This document shows positions 54,287 to 63,033 of a DNA stretch of 64,000 bases, one piece after another; the first letter of the stretch is position 1; every line of letters starts with the position of its first letter. The notes beneath the pieces are model-generated. The model did no database searches and had not been told where the DNA came from. It was given only the letters and a program-made list of their open reading frames with translations. The translations under genes were made by a program, and so were the position numbers. The DNA is from Alphaproteobacteria bacterium UBA6411. Lineage in GTDB: Bacteria > Pseudomonadota > Alphaproteobacteria > CAAGCB01 > CAG-977. The stretch is taken from the NCBI GenBank assembly GCA_002438565.1, contig DJPN01000007.1:1-64000 (forward strand). The letters run 5' to 3'.

Positions 54287-54315
54287 AAAACATATTTTTG
54301 TTAAGGAGATTCGTC

Positions 54316-55443
54316 ATGAGCTTGAAAGAAGCCGCCGAGCAAACTTCGTCCAAAGAAAAAGCCGTCGCCTATAAAATCCACGGCGTAAACGTCAACGTCG
54401 CCCCGTCGGAAAAGAAATTCGCCGACGATTTGTTTGATTCTTTGGCATCCATTCCCACGGGACAAAACGCCATCAAAGACATGAAAAAATACGGCGTGAA
54501 CTTTTATTTGGAAACGGCTTTGGGAACGGCGGGCGGTTATTTCGATCCCGAAAACAACAACATCGTCATGGCGAAATCGCTGGGCATGGACTTTATGGAA
54601 TTCGCTTTGGTGCACGAAGCGCGCCATTTGTGGCAGAACAACCAAGGCCGTAGCGAAGCCGAAGCCAACAATCTGGACTACGCAACGCGATTGATGATTA
54701 ACCGCGCAACCGAAGCCGACGCGCAAACCCAAGCCATTCAAGCATGCAAAGAATGGGAAGCGCAGGGACACGACGCCCCGATGAAACGCTTTGAAAAGCA
54801 CTACAAACCGATTACCGACCGGTTTGAAAAAACGCCGACTTTGTCCGAAGCGTTCAAAGGCTGGTATGACGACGAACGCATTTCCGCCAGCTATGAACAG
54901 GGTTACGACGTCGAAGTTTACTTGGGCAGCTTGGCATCGAAACCCGACAAGCGTCCGTTCGTGTCGATGAAACCCGCCGAAATTTCAAAATTCTGTGGCG
55001 GCGAACGCGTTGAAAACTTTGAAGAATTCATGGACAGCAAACAGGCGCGGCAGGTTCACCTGCTGACAAAAACCGCCGTTGAATTGTACGACGAAGCTTC
55101 TGCGGCGAAAGGTGCTCCGCGCGATCCGTCGCTGGCGAACGTTCCCGTGCGCGATTTGAAAGGCAACGCCGGCGCGCAGATGTATTCGGACAAATACGTC
55201 AAGGAAACGCGCGAAGCTTTCGCCCCGTCAACGGCCAAAAGCAAAAAAACGCAAAACGCTTTGGGCGTCGTTGCCCAAGCGCTTGACGCCGTTGAAGCCG
55301 TCAATGCGGCCGCCAAAAAAGGCGAAAAAGCCCCGAACGCCGAAAAGGCTTTGCAAACCGCAAAAACAAAAATGGGGATTTTGATGGGCAAAAAGAACAT
55401 CTCCGTCAAAGATTTGAAAGCCGTCAAAGGCAATCAGCGCTGA
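54316..55443 (+). CDS. Putative zinc metallopeptidase, HExRH/EADA family (copy 5)
   Basis: 375 residues from ATG 54316 (AAGGAG upstream). HEARH is followed 28 residues later by EADA (INRATEADAQTQA), then FKGWYDDE and SYEQGYDVE. It lacks the W-K-x-GNY block of copies 2-3 and has instead a long Ala/Lys-rich C-terminal extension (about 300-375). It is the most divergent paralogue and the only one on the plus strand, 200-odd bases after the TPR/zinc-ribbon pair. No signal peptide. Confidence 0.72.
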   Translation: MSLKEAAEQTSSKEKAVAYKIHGVNVNVAPSEKKFADDLFDSLASIPTGQNAIKDMKKYGVNFYLETALGTAGGYFDPENNNIVMAKSLGMDFMEFALVHEARHLWQNNQGRSEAEANNLDYATRLMINRATEADAQTQAIQACKEWEAQGHDAPMKRFEKHYKPITDRFEKTPTLSEAFKGWYDDERISASYEQGYDVEVYLGSLASKPDKRPFVSMKPAEISKFCGGERVENFEEFMDSKQARQVHLLTKTAVELYDEASAAKGAPRDPSLANVPVRDLKGNAGAQMYSDKYVKETREAFAPSTAKSKKTQNALGVVAQALDAVEAVNAAAKKGEKAPNAEKALQTAKTKMGILMGKKNISVKDLKAVKGNQR

Positions 55444-55450
55444 AAAATTC

Positions 55451-55484
55451 AAAACAAGGAATCGGGAGGTTCCTTGTTTTTTCC
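55451..55484 (+). terminator. Terminator after metallopeptidase copy 5
   Basis: AACAAGGAA and TTCCTTGTT pair around an eight-base loop, followed by a T-run. Confidence 0.8.
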
Positions 55485-55505
55485 CGTATTTACTGACATA
55501 TTCGG

Positions 55506-56240
55506 ATGATTATTACTTTTTTCAGAATAATGAAGGCTTTTGCCCGTCATAAAAGAAAGATTTACTGGAAACAAAAAATCTTGAACGCCTCCCATAGAGG
55601 TGGAACTGTTTTTGATGAAACAGGTAAAAAAACGGAAACAGACGGCATTTTATGCACCGATTTAGGAAGAAACAATCGTATCGTCGTCAATTCCGGAATC
55701 AATATATTCAAAAACGCATCACTTCTCATTACAGTTTGCGGCGACAACAACACCGTTACTGTTTCAAATATTACGATTTCGGACAAACTTGTTATCACAA
55801 TCGGAACACATACAACACCGGCCTGCAATGTTCATATCAATATTGGTGCAAACTCCAGTTTTTGTTCAACGTTTATAGAAGCTTTAAATTCAAACAATTC
55901 CATTTCCGTCGGAACGGATTGCATGTTTTCGGATAATGTTTACATCTACAATACTGACGGTCATCCTATTTACAGCCTTGAAACAAACAAGATTATCAAC
56001 AGCGTCAAAGAGTTGAAAATCGGAAATCACGTTTGGGTTGCCAAAAACGCCACGATTTTAAAAAACACTTCCGTTCCGGACGATTGCATTGTCGCTCGCA
56101 ACGCCGTCGTTTCGGGAAACAAGTTTCAAGAACCGAATTGCGTTATCGCAGGCAATCCCGCTTGTGTAAAAAAACGCGGAATTTATTGGAAAGGCTTCGA
56201 TATCGAGTATTTTAAAAATCTACCCCCCCCCCCTATTTAA
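55506..56240 (+). CDS. Left-handed beta-helix (hexapeptide) acyltransferase
   Basis: 244 residues. Imperfect hexapeptide repeats run through the middle (ISVGTDCMFSDNVYIYNTDGHPIY) and the C-terminal half ends with the classic block KIGNHVWVAKNATILKN...AVVSGNKF...VIAGNPACVKK. Such enzymes O- or N-acetylate sugars of surface glycans. The AT-richer, Asn-rich sequence differs from its neighbours and suggests transfer. No clear ribosome site supports the start; Met at 55530 is an alternative. The gene ends in a C11 tract that sets the last residues (LPPPPI). Confidence 0.75.
   Translation: MIITFFRIMKAFARHKRKIYWKQKILNASHRGGTVFDETGKKTETDGILCTDLGRNNRIVVNSGINIFKNASLLITVCGDNNTVTVSNITISDKLVITIGTHTTPACNVHINIGANSSFCSTFIEALNSNNSISVGTDCMFSDNVYIYNTDGHPIYSLETNKIINSVKELKIGNHVWVAKNATILKNTSVPDDCIVARNAVVSGNKFQEPNCVIAGNPACVKKRGIYWKGFDIEYFKNLPPPPI
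56223..56233 (+). repeat. Poly-C tract (C11) at the 3' end of the acyltransferase gene
   Basis: Eleven C, four Pro codons, two codons before the stop. A one-base gain would add about ten different residues; a one-base loss would extend the protein through the terminator. Confidence 0.9.
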
Positions 56241-56244
56241 GACA

Positions 56245-56279
56245 AAAAGGCGGCTCGGATTGAGCCGCCTTCTTTTTTC
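56245..56279. terminator. Bidirectional terminator
   Basis: AAGGCGGCTC and GAGCCGCCTT pair around a five-base loop; A-run before and T-run after. It separates two convergent genes. Confidence 0.85.
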
Positions 56280-57769
56280 TATTTATATTCCTCGTCCGAA
56301 ACGGGTTCCAGCCAAGTATTCACGTTGATGTCGGGGTTCGTTTCAACGGCAATATGCGAAAACCAGCTGTCCGGCGCGGCGCCGTGCCAATGTTCGACAT
56401 TCGGCGCAATACGCACGACATCGCCCGCTTTCAGCACTTGAACGGGTTTGCCGCGTTCCTGATAGCGCCCCTCGCCCGCTGTTACCAGCAGGATTTGTCC
56501 GCCCGTATGCTTATGCCAGTTTGTTCTGGCGGCGGGCTCGAACGTGACGTTTCCCAGCGATGTTTTAAATATGTCGTCATAGGCGTTCAAACGGGTCAGA
56601 TATGTTTTGCCCGTAAAGAATTTGCCGTACGGATTGGGTTCTCCGACAGGAAATACAGGTGTGATATTCATAGCTTTTTGTCCTTTGGGTAAGAGTTTGA
56701 TGAAAGTGATTTCCGACGGAGCGAGGAAGCGCATCTGCGGCCCCCATTGACCCGCGCCGCGGGTGACATAAACGGAACCGTAATCCCCCGCCAAGTATTT
56801 GTTGGCCAGCTTGACCAAAATATGGAACGGGAAAATCTGCCCGCCGTGAGTGTGTCCCGAAACGGTCAAATCGGCGGCTTTAAAATCCGCGGGCGTGTGC
56901 GACATCAACAGTTTGAAATCGAAAGCGGCAGCGTTCTCAAACGCTTTGTCAACCTTGACATCAAATCCGTAGTGCCTGCCCGACACATCGGGAATACCGC
57001 CGACGTACAGACCGCCGCCAAGCGCCGCTCCGCCGTTTTCAAGGAACGTAAAGCCCAATTTTTTCAGTGCTTCCGTCGTTTCCCTGTACCCGACGTAAAA
57101 TTCATGGTTGCCCGTCGTGAAATAGATGCCTTTTTTGGCTTTCAGGCCTTTGAGCAATTCGGCAACCGGTTTGATTTTTTCAACGTCGTCGTCCAAAATG
57201 TCGCCGTCCAGCAAAATCGCATCGGGATTCAGCGCGTTCGCGCGTTCCACAATGCCCTGGATTTTGGCGGGCGATATTGTTCTGTGAATATGCAAATCGC
57301 TTAACAGAACCACGTTTTGAGGCGCGGTGATTTTATCCGAAGAAATCAAAACCGTCTTAACGTCCGGAATCTTCAATCCGCTGTGCATTGCGGAAAACGA
57401 AGCGGCCAAGGCCAATACGGCGGCAACAACGTTCAAGCGAACCGTCCAAATCTTATCCAACGGGGAAACGGCAACGCCCGCTTTGTACAGCACCGCCCAT
57501 GCGGCATCGCGCAAAACCGTAAAGGTCAGCAGAATGATGCAAAAAACGTAAATAAACCAAACCGTCGTACGCCAAGCGGGATACGCCCCGCCCAAAACGT
57601 TTTCAAACGAAAAATCGGACAGCAACGGCATGCAGCCCAAAACCAGCGCAACAACAAACAAACCGATTTTTTTCGCCGTCGACAAATCCAAGAAGTACGC
57701 ATATCTGAAAAACAGCGGAACCGTTACCAGACAGCCCAAAAACGATGTGACAAACACGCAAGCAATCAT
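56279..57769 (-). CDS. Membrane metallophosphoesterase fused to a cupin domain
   Basis: 496 residues from ATG 57769 (GGAGG upstream). Four N-terminal membrane helices are followed by a calcineurin-like phosphoesterase (LLSDLHIHR, LLDGDILDDD, TGNHEFY, SGHTHGGQIFPF), YkuE-like. From about residue 365 a complete small cupin follows (NWHKHTGGQILLVTAGEG, VRIAPNVEHWHGAAP), normally a separate protein of about 130 residues. At the junction the DNA still reads AAAGGAC eight bases before an in-frame ATG, as if two genes merged by loss of a stop. The promoter has the MerR-type 19-base spacer. Substrates unknown. Confidence 0.82.
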   Translation of the reverse strand: MIACVFVTSFLGCLVTVPLFFRYAYFLDLSTAKKIGLFVVALVLGCMPLLSDFSFENVLGGAYPAWRTTVWFIYVFCIILLTFTVLRDAAWAVLYKAGVAVSPLDKIWTVRLNVVAAVLALAASFSAMHSGLKIPDVKTVLISSDKITAPQNVVLLSDLHIHRTISPAKIQGIVERANALNPDAILLDGDILDDDVEKIKPVAELLKGLKAKKGIYFTTGNHEFYVGYRETTEALKKLGFTFLENGGAALGGGLYVGGIPDVSGRHYGFDVKVDKAFENAAAFDFKLLMSHTPADFKAADLTVSGHTHGGQIFPFHILVKLANKYLAGDYGSVYVTRGAGQWGPQMRFLAPSEITFIKLLPKGQKAMNITPVFPVGEPNPYGKFFTGKTYLTRLNAYDDIFKTSLGNVTFEPAARTNWHKHTGGQILLVTAGEGRYQERGKPVQVLKAGDVVRIAPNVEHWHGAAPDSWFSHIAVETNPDINVNTWLEPVSDEEYK

Positions 57770-57803
57770 AAAAAGCCTCCTGTTTTTAAAATTGTTCTTG
57801 ATA

Positions 57804-57834
57804 TTTATAAAATTTAGAGTTAACTCTAAGTCAA
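57804..57834 (-). promoter_or_regulatory. MerR-type promoter/operator with 19-base spacer
   Basis: Minus strand TTGACT, 19 bases, TATAAA. A perfect 16-base palindrome, TTAGAGTTAACTCTAA (57814-57829), fills the spacer. Over-long spacers with a central dyad are the hallmark of promoters activated by MerR proteins, and this dyad resembles the AdhR/NmlR group operators. It drives the phosphoesterase-cupin gene and lies between that gene and merR. Confidence 0.85.
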
Positions 57835-57860
57835 GAACTTTTTTTTCAAGGAAGGCTTTT

Positions 57861-58286
57861 ATGGGATACTCTATCGGGCAAGTTGCCGAAAAATGCGGCA
57901 TTTCGACTTATACCCTGCGCTATTACGACAAAGAAGGCTTGCTGCCGTTCGTCAAAAAAACACCGTCGGGATTGCGCGATTTTTCGGATCAAGATATTGA
58001 ATTGCTGCGCATCATCGAATGTTTGAAAGGCACGGGCATGCAAATCAAAGACATCCGCCAATATATTGTTTGGATGATGCAGGGCGATTCGACGTTACAG
58101 GAACGGCTGGACATGTTTGAACGTCAAAAGGAACGGCTGGAAATGCAGATGCGCCAGCTGATGGATTTTATGGATAAAATCAACTTTAAAATAGACTTTT
58201 ACAAAGATGCGGTCGCGCATGGCGACACAAACGTTTTCGATCGCAACCCCGAACTGGTTGAACGCAGAAAAAAACTGTTCAAGTAA
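57861..58286 (+). CDS. MerR-family transcriptional regulator
   Basis: 141 residues from ATG 57861 (AAGG upstream). N-terminal helix-turn-helix and wing (YSIGQVAEKCGISTYTLRYYDKEGLLPFVKKTPSGLRDFSDQD), then a coiled-coil (about 85-115). Only one Cys, near the HTH, is seen, so it is not an obvious metal or redox Cys-pair sensor; aldehyde or electrophile sensing as in AdhR-like proteins is a guess. It is divergent from the phosphoesterase-cupin gene it probably activates. Confidence 0.9.
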   Translation: MGYSIGQVAEKCGISTYTLRYYDKEGLLPFVKKTPSGLRDFSDQDIELLRIIECLKGTGMQIKDIRQYIVWMMQGDSTLQERLDMFERQKERLEMQMRQLMDFMDKINFKIDFYKDAVAHGDTNVFDRNPELVERRKKLFK

Positions 58287-58290
58287 AGGA

Positions 58291-58322
58291 AAAGCCTCTG
58301 CACGCGGCAGAGGCTTTTTTTG
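58291..58322. terminator. Bidirectional terminator after merR
   Basis: AAGCCTCTGC and GCAGAGGCTT pair around a five-base loop with a T-run after and A-run before. Confidence 0.85.
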
Positions 58323-58323
58323 T

Positions 58324-58875
58324 TTAAAACGACCAGCGGATGCCGCCGTAAAATTCGTTGGATTTGACGCTGTCGCCTAAATCAAGGAAACGATACCCGA
58401 CGTCAAAAGCCATATCTTTGGCGAAATTATAGCCGACGCCGACACCGCCGCCCCACGTTGCACGATATTCGTTTTTGGATTTGATTCCCTTCTTTTCATG
58501 CAAGCGCGATGCGCCAAGGCTGAGATTGACAAACGGCGTAATCGCCGAATTCGTATCGAAATCATAATAACCGTTCATCAACAAAGTCTGTGCGCCGATT
58601 TTATGTTCTTCACCCAGCTTGCGCCCTTTTATTTCGCCGCGGTAAGTGTATTCGCCTTCGATACGGACGGCGTCCATTTTCGTACCGACCGCCAAAGAAG
58701 CGTCCCACGCGTTTTTGTCGATATGATTTTTAATCATCGCCAACCCGCCGCGAACAGCCATATAAGGTTTGATACCGCACGGTTCTTCCTTATATCCTGC
58801 GTTTGCATTGGAAACGCACGCCGTAAAAACAAAAACGGAAGCAATGCTTCCCAACAGGATTTTTTTCATAGACAT
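58324..58875 (-). CDS. Outer-membrane beta-barrel protein
   Basis: 183 residues from ATG 58875 (AAGGAG upstream). A signal peptide ends ANA before GYKEEP; FTAC inside it could alternatively act as a lipobox. The mature part has about eight alternating strands and ends in YGGIRWSF, with the C-terminal aromatic residue needed for BAM insertion. It resembles small OmpA/Opa-like surface porins (outer membrane protein beta-barrel family). Function unknown. Confidence 0.8.
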   Translation of the reverse strand: MSMKKILLGSIASVFVFTACVSNANAGYKEEPCGIKPYMAVRGGLAMIKNHIDKNAWDASLAVGTKMDAVRIEGEYTYRGEIKGRKLGEEHKIGAQTLLMNGYYDFDTNSAITPFVNLSLGASRLHEKKGIKSKNEYRATWGGGVGVGYNFAKDMAFDVGYRFLDLGDSVKSNEFYGGIRWSF

Positions 58876-58968
58876 GGCAAACTCCTTCAATGTTTAAATA
58901 CATATATGTACTTAAGGCATTTCTTATTTAAAAACGCCCGTCACACAAACATATATTAGTTGCTTTGC

Positions 58969-59519
58969 TTACAATGTCATTATGCCTTTTAAGTTAGAAA
59001 ATCCTGTATTTTTGTTTAAAAACGTAATCTTAAACGACTTTAGTTTTAAATCGCTGGCGATTTTTTCCAACAAACGGCAATCTATTTTTTTGTAACTGAC
59101 AAAGCCGTATTGTCGTCTCAACTGCGCCCAAACCGTATTCGGGTGACGTTTTTCCTGCCGTGCTTTTTGTTTGACGTACAGACGCAGCGCTTCAATCAGC
59201 CGATAGTCGACTATACAACTTTCGGATGATATGGGTATAGGCTCAACCTTGTTACTGGAGGGTGTTACGAAAAAAAGAGAATCATTGAAACAATCGCTGA
59301 AAAACCGCGATTTTTAAAGACCTTGACACCGGATTGCCGCATCAATCCGTGCAAAGTGATATTGTTGTTATCCCCCGAAACATACACCACGGAGGGCGTA
59401 TTCGATTTGGGTTGTTCCACATTTTGCGGCGGGACGGGTTCGTTTAGAATTTGACGTAATTCCGCAAATTTGTCCGCAGTCGTTTGGGGTTTGTGCCCCG
59501 GACGGTTATCTTGAGTCAT
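58969..59519 (-). pseudogene. Frameshifted phage-type regulatory protein with ORF6C-like C-terminus
   Basis: The first 84 codons (from ATG 59519) read MTQDNRPGHKP...VVYVSGDNNNITLHG and stop at 59265. The -1 frame then stays open for about 95 codons to a stop at 58969 and reads HPNTVWAQLRRQYGFVSYKK, which resembles the ORF6C domain of phage antirepressors. One extra T in the T7 run near 59268-59274 would join them into a 183-residue protein. The second part has no start codon of its own. The start overlaps the stop of the upstream repressor gene by four bases. A sequencing error or real slippage are alternatives to decay. Confidence 0.6.
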
Positions 59520-59914
59520 GCCACAGCCTCTATAACCCAATCAATGGCTTTTTGAGCGTTTTCCGCGGATTCCGACAACACAATGTCATAAACCACGGAA
59601 ATAATACGGGCGGACTGTTCTGCGGAAAAGCTTTTCTGGTGCGCCGTTTCATATTTTTCTAAAAACAGAATTGCCGATTCCAATGCACTTTTATTGATTT
59701 TCAGCCCTGCAGGCATACTGTCGTCAAACCCGAACAGATAATTCGGCGTAATGCCGAATGTTTCACAAATTTTGCACAGCATTTGCGCATCGGGTTCCCG
59801 TCTGTCTTTCAAGTACTGGTTCAATCGGCTTTGGCTGATTCCCAACTGATCAGCCGCCCTTTGCTGGGTTAATCCGAGTTCGGAAAGTTTTGAATTTAAA
59901 CGCTCGCCAATCAT
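59516..59914 (-). CDS. XRE/Cro-type phage-like repressor
   Basis: 132 residues from ATG 59914 (AAAGGA upstream). Helix-turn-helix LTQQRAADQLGISQSRLNQYLKDRREP occupies residues about 13-42. The C-terminal half (about 65-132) is helical and has no protease motif, so it is not a LexA-type cleavable repressor. It is coupled to the frameshifted antirepressor-like gene and divergent from the small gene at 60058. Confidence 0.85.
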   Translation of the reverse strand: MIGERLNSKLSELGLTQQRAADQLGISQSRLNQYLKDRREPDAQMLCKICETFGITPNYLFGFDDSMPAGLKINKSALESAILFLEKYETAHQKSFSAEQSARIISVVYDIVLSESAENAQKAIDWVIEAVA

Positions 59915-59989
59915 GAAAGGGTCCTTTGTTGTTATCGAATTAACCTGTTTGACAGTGTGGCACACCTTATAACGAAAAAAAATAAACTA

Positions 59990-60027
59990 TTTGTGATTTA
60001 CAACAATTTCGTTTTGTGATAACAAAG
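59990..60027. promoter_or_regulatory. Possible XRE repressor operators
   Basis: Two related dyads, TTTGTGATTTACAA and TTTGTGATAACAAAG, start about 23 bases apart, roughly two helical turns. A matching half-site TTGTTATC lies at 59929-59936 beside the repressor start. An 11-base dyad GTGTGGCACAC lies at 59955-59965. All fall in the divergent gap and could be repressor sites. Confidence 0.35.
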
Positions 60028-60057
60028 AGACATTCCCTGTTGGCAAGGAGGTTTGAA

Positions 60058-60489
60058 ATGGAACGTAAATCAGAAATTATAAAACTTTACGAAAAAGGAA
60101 AACTGGGACAGTTTCCACTTGGCACTCTGCGCGTCAAGGCGGCTTTGATGCTGATTCGCGATTATCGCTTTTCGTTATTTTCACCGAAATTAACGCGGTC
60201 ATACGACTGTGTTCGCGGGGGAAAAGGCAACGGCACGGTTTGTTTTGCCGATTCCCGTCAAGACGCTGCCGACCGGTATTTGGGCGCGGTCAAAGCCGTC
60301 GGCAAATACAACGTTTATCTGCTGCATTTTCTGCGCGACGACAAAAACGTGCGCGCGTTTGTTTTGGAAAATCCCATCTTGAACAACAAAGCCAAAACAA
60401 CGTATAACATTGTTTATGCGGCGTTGTGTGAAATGCTGGATTTGCTGATTGTATATTATGACGGACTGCAGCGGGCGAAAACGGGATGA
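60058..60489 (+). CDS. Small protein of unknown function
   Basis: 143 residues from ATG 60058 (AAGGAGG upstream). A helical, basic protein (KSEIIKLYEKGKLGQFPLGTLRVKAALMLIRDYRF) with no recognised motif, signal or membrane segment. It is divergent from the XRE gene, with operator-like repeats between, and overlaps the next gene by four bases. Confidence 0.55.
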   Translation: MERKSEIIKLYEKGKLGQFPLGTLRVKAALMLIRDYRFSLFSPKLTRSYDCVRGGKGNGTVCFADSRQDAADRYLGAVKAVGKYNVYLLHFLRDDKNVRAFVLENPILNNKAKTTYNIVYAALCEMLDLLIVYYDGLQRAKTG

Positions 60490-60968
60490 AAAGTTTTTTT
60501 AAAATGTTGTTTTTCGGGGTGTCCGACGCCCCGTCCATGGTTTTGCAAAACCCCGACGGCCGCAACACCGTCAAAGTGCAGTTCGGTTTCAGCCTGTCGC
60601 TGTTGTTTTTATCGACGTTTTTCGGCCTGCCTTTGCTGTCCAGACGGCTGTGGGGCTGGGCGGCGGCGATGTTTGCTTTGTCGACCGTCCAGATTTGGAG
60701 AATGGTCAGCCGTTTTTCGATGATGCTGTCCGCGGCGGATCTGGCTCAAATCGAAACGGCGATGCAAACGGATTTTTTGGATGACGCCGCGGAATGGAGC
60801 TTGTTAATCTGTTCGGTTGTTTTGGCCTTCAAAGGAAACGAATGGACCGCCAAAAACCTGCTGAAAAAAGGCTGGCGTTTCACCGACCCCGACGACGCTT
60901 TGGTTCAAAAAGCCGCCGCCCGCTGGAAATTGTCGAAGCACTGGCTGAAAAAAGCGAAGCCGCTTTAA
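60486..60968 (+). CDS. Small membrane protein, DUF2628-like
   Basis: 160 residues with about three hydrophobic stretches and the C-terminal segment GNEWTAKNLLKKGWRFTDPDD, which resembles the A-x-x-L-x-x-RGW motif of DUF2628 proteins. Function unknown. Coupled to the preceding small gene. It ends overlapping the convergent slt gene by four bases, so no terminator lies between. Confidence 0.6.
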   Translation: MKSFFKMLFFGVSDAPSMVLQNPDGRNTVKVQFGFSLSLLFLSTFFGLPLLSRRLWGWAAAMFALSTVQIWRMVSRFSMMLSAADLAQIETAMQTDFLDDAAEWSLLICSVVLAFKGNEWTAKNLLKKGWRFTDPDDALVQKAAARWKLSKHWLKKAKPL

Positions 60969-62935
60969 TTTTTCCCGCTTTTTTGAGCCTGCCGCCACGA
61001 ATCCAGTTCCGTTTCGGGATAGTTCAAATTCCGCCTGTAAATGTGCAGGTTTTCCAAAACGCGCTGAACATAGTTTCTGGTTTCGCCGAACGGAATCCGT
61101 TCTATCCAGTCGATTGCGTCCAAACGCTCGTCGGGTTTGCCCATGGTTTTCATCCATTTGCGCACGTTGGTCGGCCCCGCGTTGTACGCCGCCACCGCCA
61201 GAATATACGAACCGTCGAACCGTTTGAGCATATCGGCGAAATAAGCGCTGCCCATTTCGACATTGAAATCGGGATTGGAATTCAGCATTTGAGCGGAAAA
61301 CTTTTTCTTTTTCCGCCTTGCGATTTGTTTTGCCGTGGACGGCAGGATTTGCATCAAGCCGCGCGCCCCCGCGGGACTGACGGCATCTGTCGAAAAATTG
61401 CTTTCCTGCCGGATGATGGAAAGCACCAATGCCTGTTCGGCGCGTTCGTCATGCTTCAAATCCCATACGGGATAACCCAGCGACACGATATACGTTCCGT
61501 TGGCGCGGGCGCGGCGGGCGATGTTGACCGCCAAATCGGGACGCTGCAAATCCTCCGCCAGCGCGTACGCCAAAGCCGTTGTTTGTTCGGGTGTTTTGGC
61601 GTCCGCAACCAGCCGCGCCGCAAAGACGTCCGTCAATTCGTTTTGCCCCGCCTGCTGCAGCAGTTTTGCCATTTGGAACAGTTCGTTTTTGCGAATCCCG
61701 TCCATTTCATTCAACGTCGGCGCATTTTCCAAAGGCAACGCCGGCAAAGCGTCCTTTTTCAGCCGTCCTGCCGCCAGCTGGCCGTAAATCGTCGTAATGC
61801 GCCGCGCCGCCATTCGATACCACCGGCGCGATTCGGTTTTGTTTTTGGAGGCTTCAAACGCGCGCCCCATCCAGTATTCTCCGCGCGCCAAGCTGACAGG
61901 CGATTTGACGGCACTCAACATGTTTGAAAAATGTTTGCGGGCAAGCGCACTTCGTTTCAAATCGCGCAGCGCTATCCAGCCTGCCATCCATTCCGCGTCG
62001 GCATAAGAGCCGCCTTTGGGCAAAGAATGAGTTTTAACCAAATCGTACGCGGCGCGCACCTGCCCGTCATTCAACAACTGGCGGGCGACGGTTACGCGTT
62101 CGTTCCACCACTTGTCGCCGCGCTGAACCGCCATGGGAACGGATTTCAGCAGATTGACGGCATCGTCGTACTTGCTTTTGTTTCTCAGCCAGCGCAGTTC
62201 GTCAAACAGCAATCCCGTATTTTTTTGCATTTTTTCGGGCAGGCTTTTGATTTTCCGCATGGCATGGGCGTCGTTGTTAATCAAGCCGATGCGGACAACC
62301 GCCAGCCTGCGGCTTTCGTCGCCGAGTTCCGGCAACAGTTTTTGCGCCTGTTTCGGCTTGCGTTCGTCCAGCAAAGCCTCCACCCGATTGGCAAAATCGT
62401 GCTCATCCAGCAGCAGGCTCAGTTTTTCTTTGACCGCTTGGGTTTCATCGTCGGACAGTTCGCCTTTGGCCCACAGCTGATAAAGCATCGGAACGGCGCG
62501 CTCCCATTCTTTTTTGGCCATCAGCAGTTCGGCCTGTTTGACAACGGCCGCGGGCGCGACGGGCGGATGTTTTTTGAACCACTTTGCCAAGGCGGCATCA
62601 TCCCCCTGCTCCATCAAAGCCTTTTCCGCATTGCGCCGAATGACATAAATGCGGGGAAAGTGCGCGTTTTTTTTCATAAAACGCTCCATATCCTCAAAGG
62701 CGGCACCGCCATCCGCCGCACGGGTCAAGCGCAGCCATTCGACCAGTTTGACAACTTTTTTGTCGGCCGTTTTTTGGGCCAGCTCCCCCGCTTTTTGCCA
62801 ATCGTCGCGCAAAGCGGCGTCCACGGCGGCTTTGACGTCGTTCGACCGTGTCAATTTGACGGGAGTGTACGCCGCGGCATTTGCCGACAGCAGGCAAACG
62901 CTCAAAAAAACGGAAACGGAAATCCGGAACGGCAC
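60965..62935 (-). CDS. slt: Soluble lytic murein transglycosylase
   Basis: 656 residues starting at GTG 62935. Signal peptide (ISVSVFLSVCLLSANAAA), a long superhelical U-shaped domain (about 25-480), and the catalytic domain with Glu in IIRQESNFSTDAVSPAGARGLMQILP near residue 511 and YNAGPTNVRKW near 590. It cleaves peptidoglycan strands to 1,6-anhydro ends in the periplasm. Domain order and length match Slt70. Confidence 0.93.
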   Translation of the reverse strand: MPFRISVSVFLSVCLLSANAAAYTPVKLTRSNDVKAAVDAALRDDWQKAGELAQKTADKKVVKLVEWLRLTRAADGGAAFEDMERFMKKNAHFPRIYVIRRNAEKALMEQGDDAALAKWFKKHPPVAPAAVVKQAELLMAKKEWERAVPMLYQLWAKGELSDDETQAVKEKLSLLLDEHDFANRVEALLDERKPKQAQKLLPELGDESRRLAVVRIGLINNDAHAMRKIKSLPEKMQKNTGLLFDELRWLRNKSKYDDAVNLLKSVPMAVQRGDKWWNERVTVARQLLNDGQVRAAYDLVKTHSLPKGGSYADAEWMAGWIALRDLKRSALARKHFSNMLSAVKSPVSLARGEYWMGRAFEASKNKTESRRWYRMAARRITTIYGQLAAGRLKKDALPALPLENAPTLNEMDGIRKNELFQMAKLLQQAGQNELTDVFAARLVADAKTPEQTTALAYALAEDLQRPDLAVNIARRARANGTYIVSLGYPVWDLKHDERAEQALVLSIIRQESNFSTDAVSPAGARGLMQILPSTAKQIARRKKKKFSAQMLNSNPDFNVEMGSAYFADMLKRFDGSYILAVAAYNAGPTNVRKWMKTMGKPDERLDAIDWIERIPFGETRNYVQRVLENLHIYRRNLNYPETELDSWRQAQKSGKN

Positions 62936-63033
62936 GGCTTTTCACTCTTTCAAAAAAACAATGGCTAAATTTTATTCTTGTGCTATTTTTTTAAGATACG
63001 GTTAATCAAGACAGTTTTTTTCAAGGAGGCTTC

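Noticed and set aside
59258..59280. Programmed -1 frameshift at the T7 run
   Set aside because: In the zero frame the run is preceded by C, so the first slipped codon pairs poorly and no heptamer of the X XXY YYZ type fits; decay or polymerase slippage is more likely.
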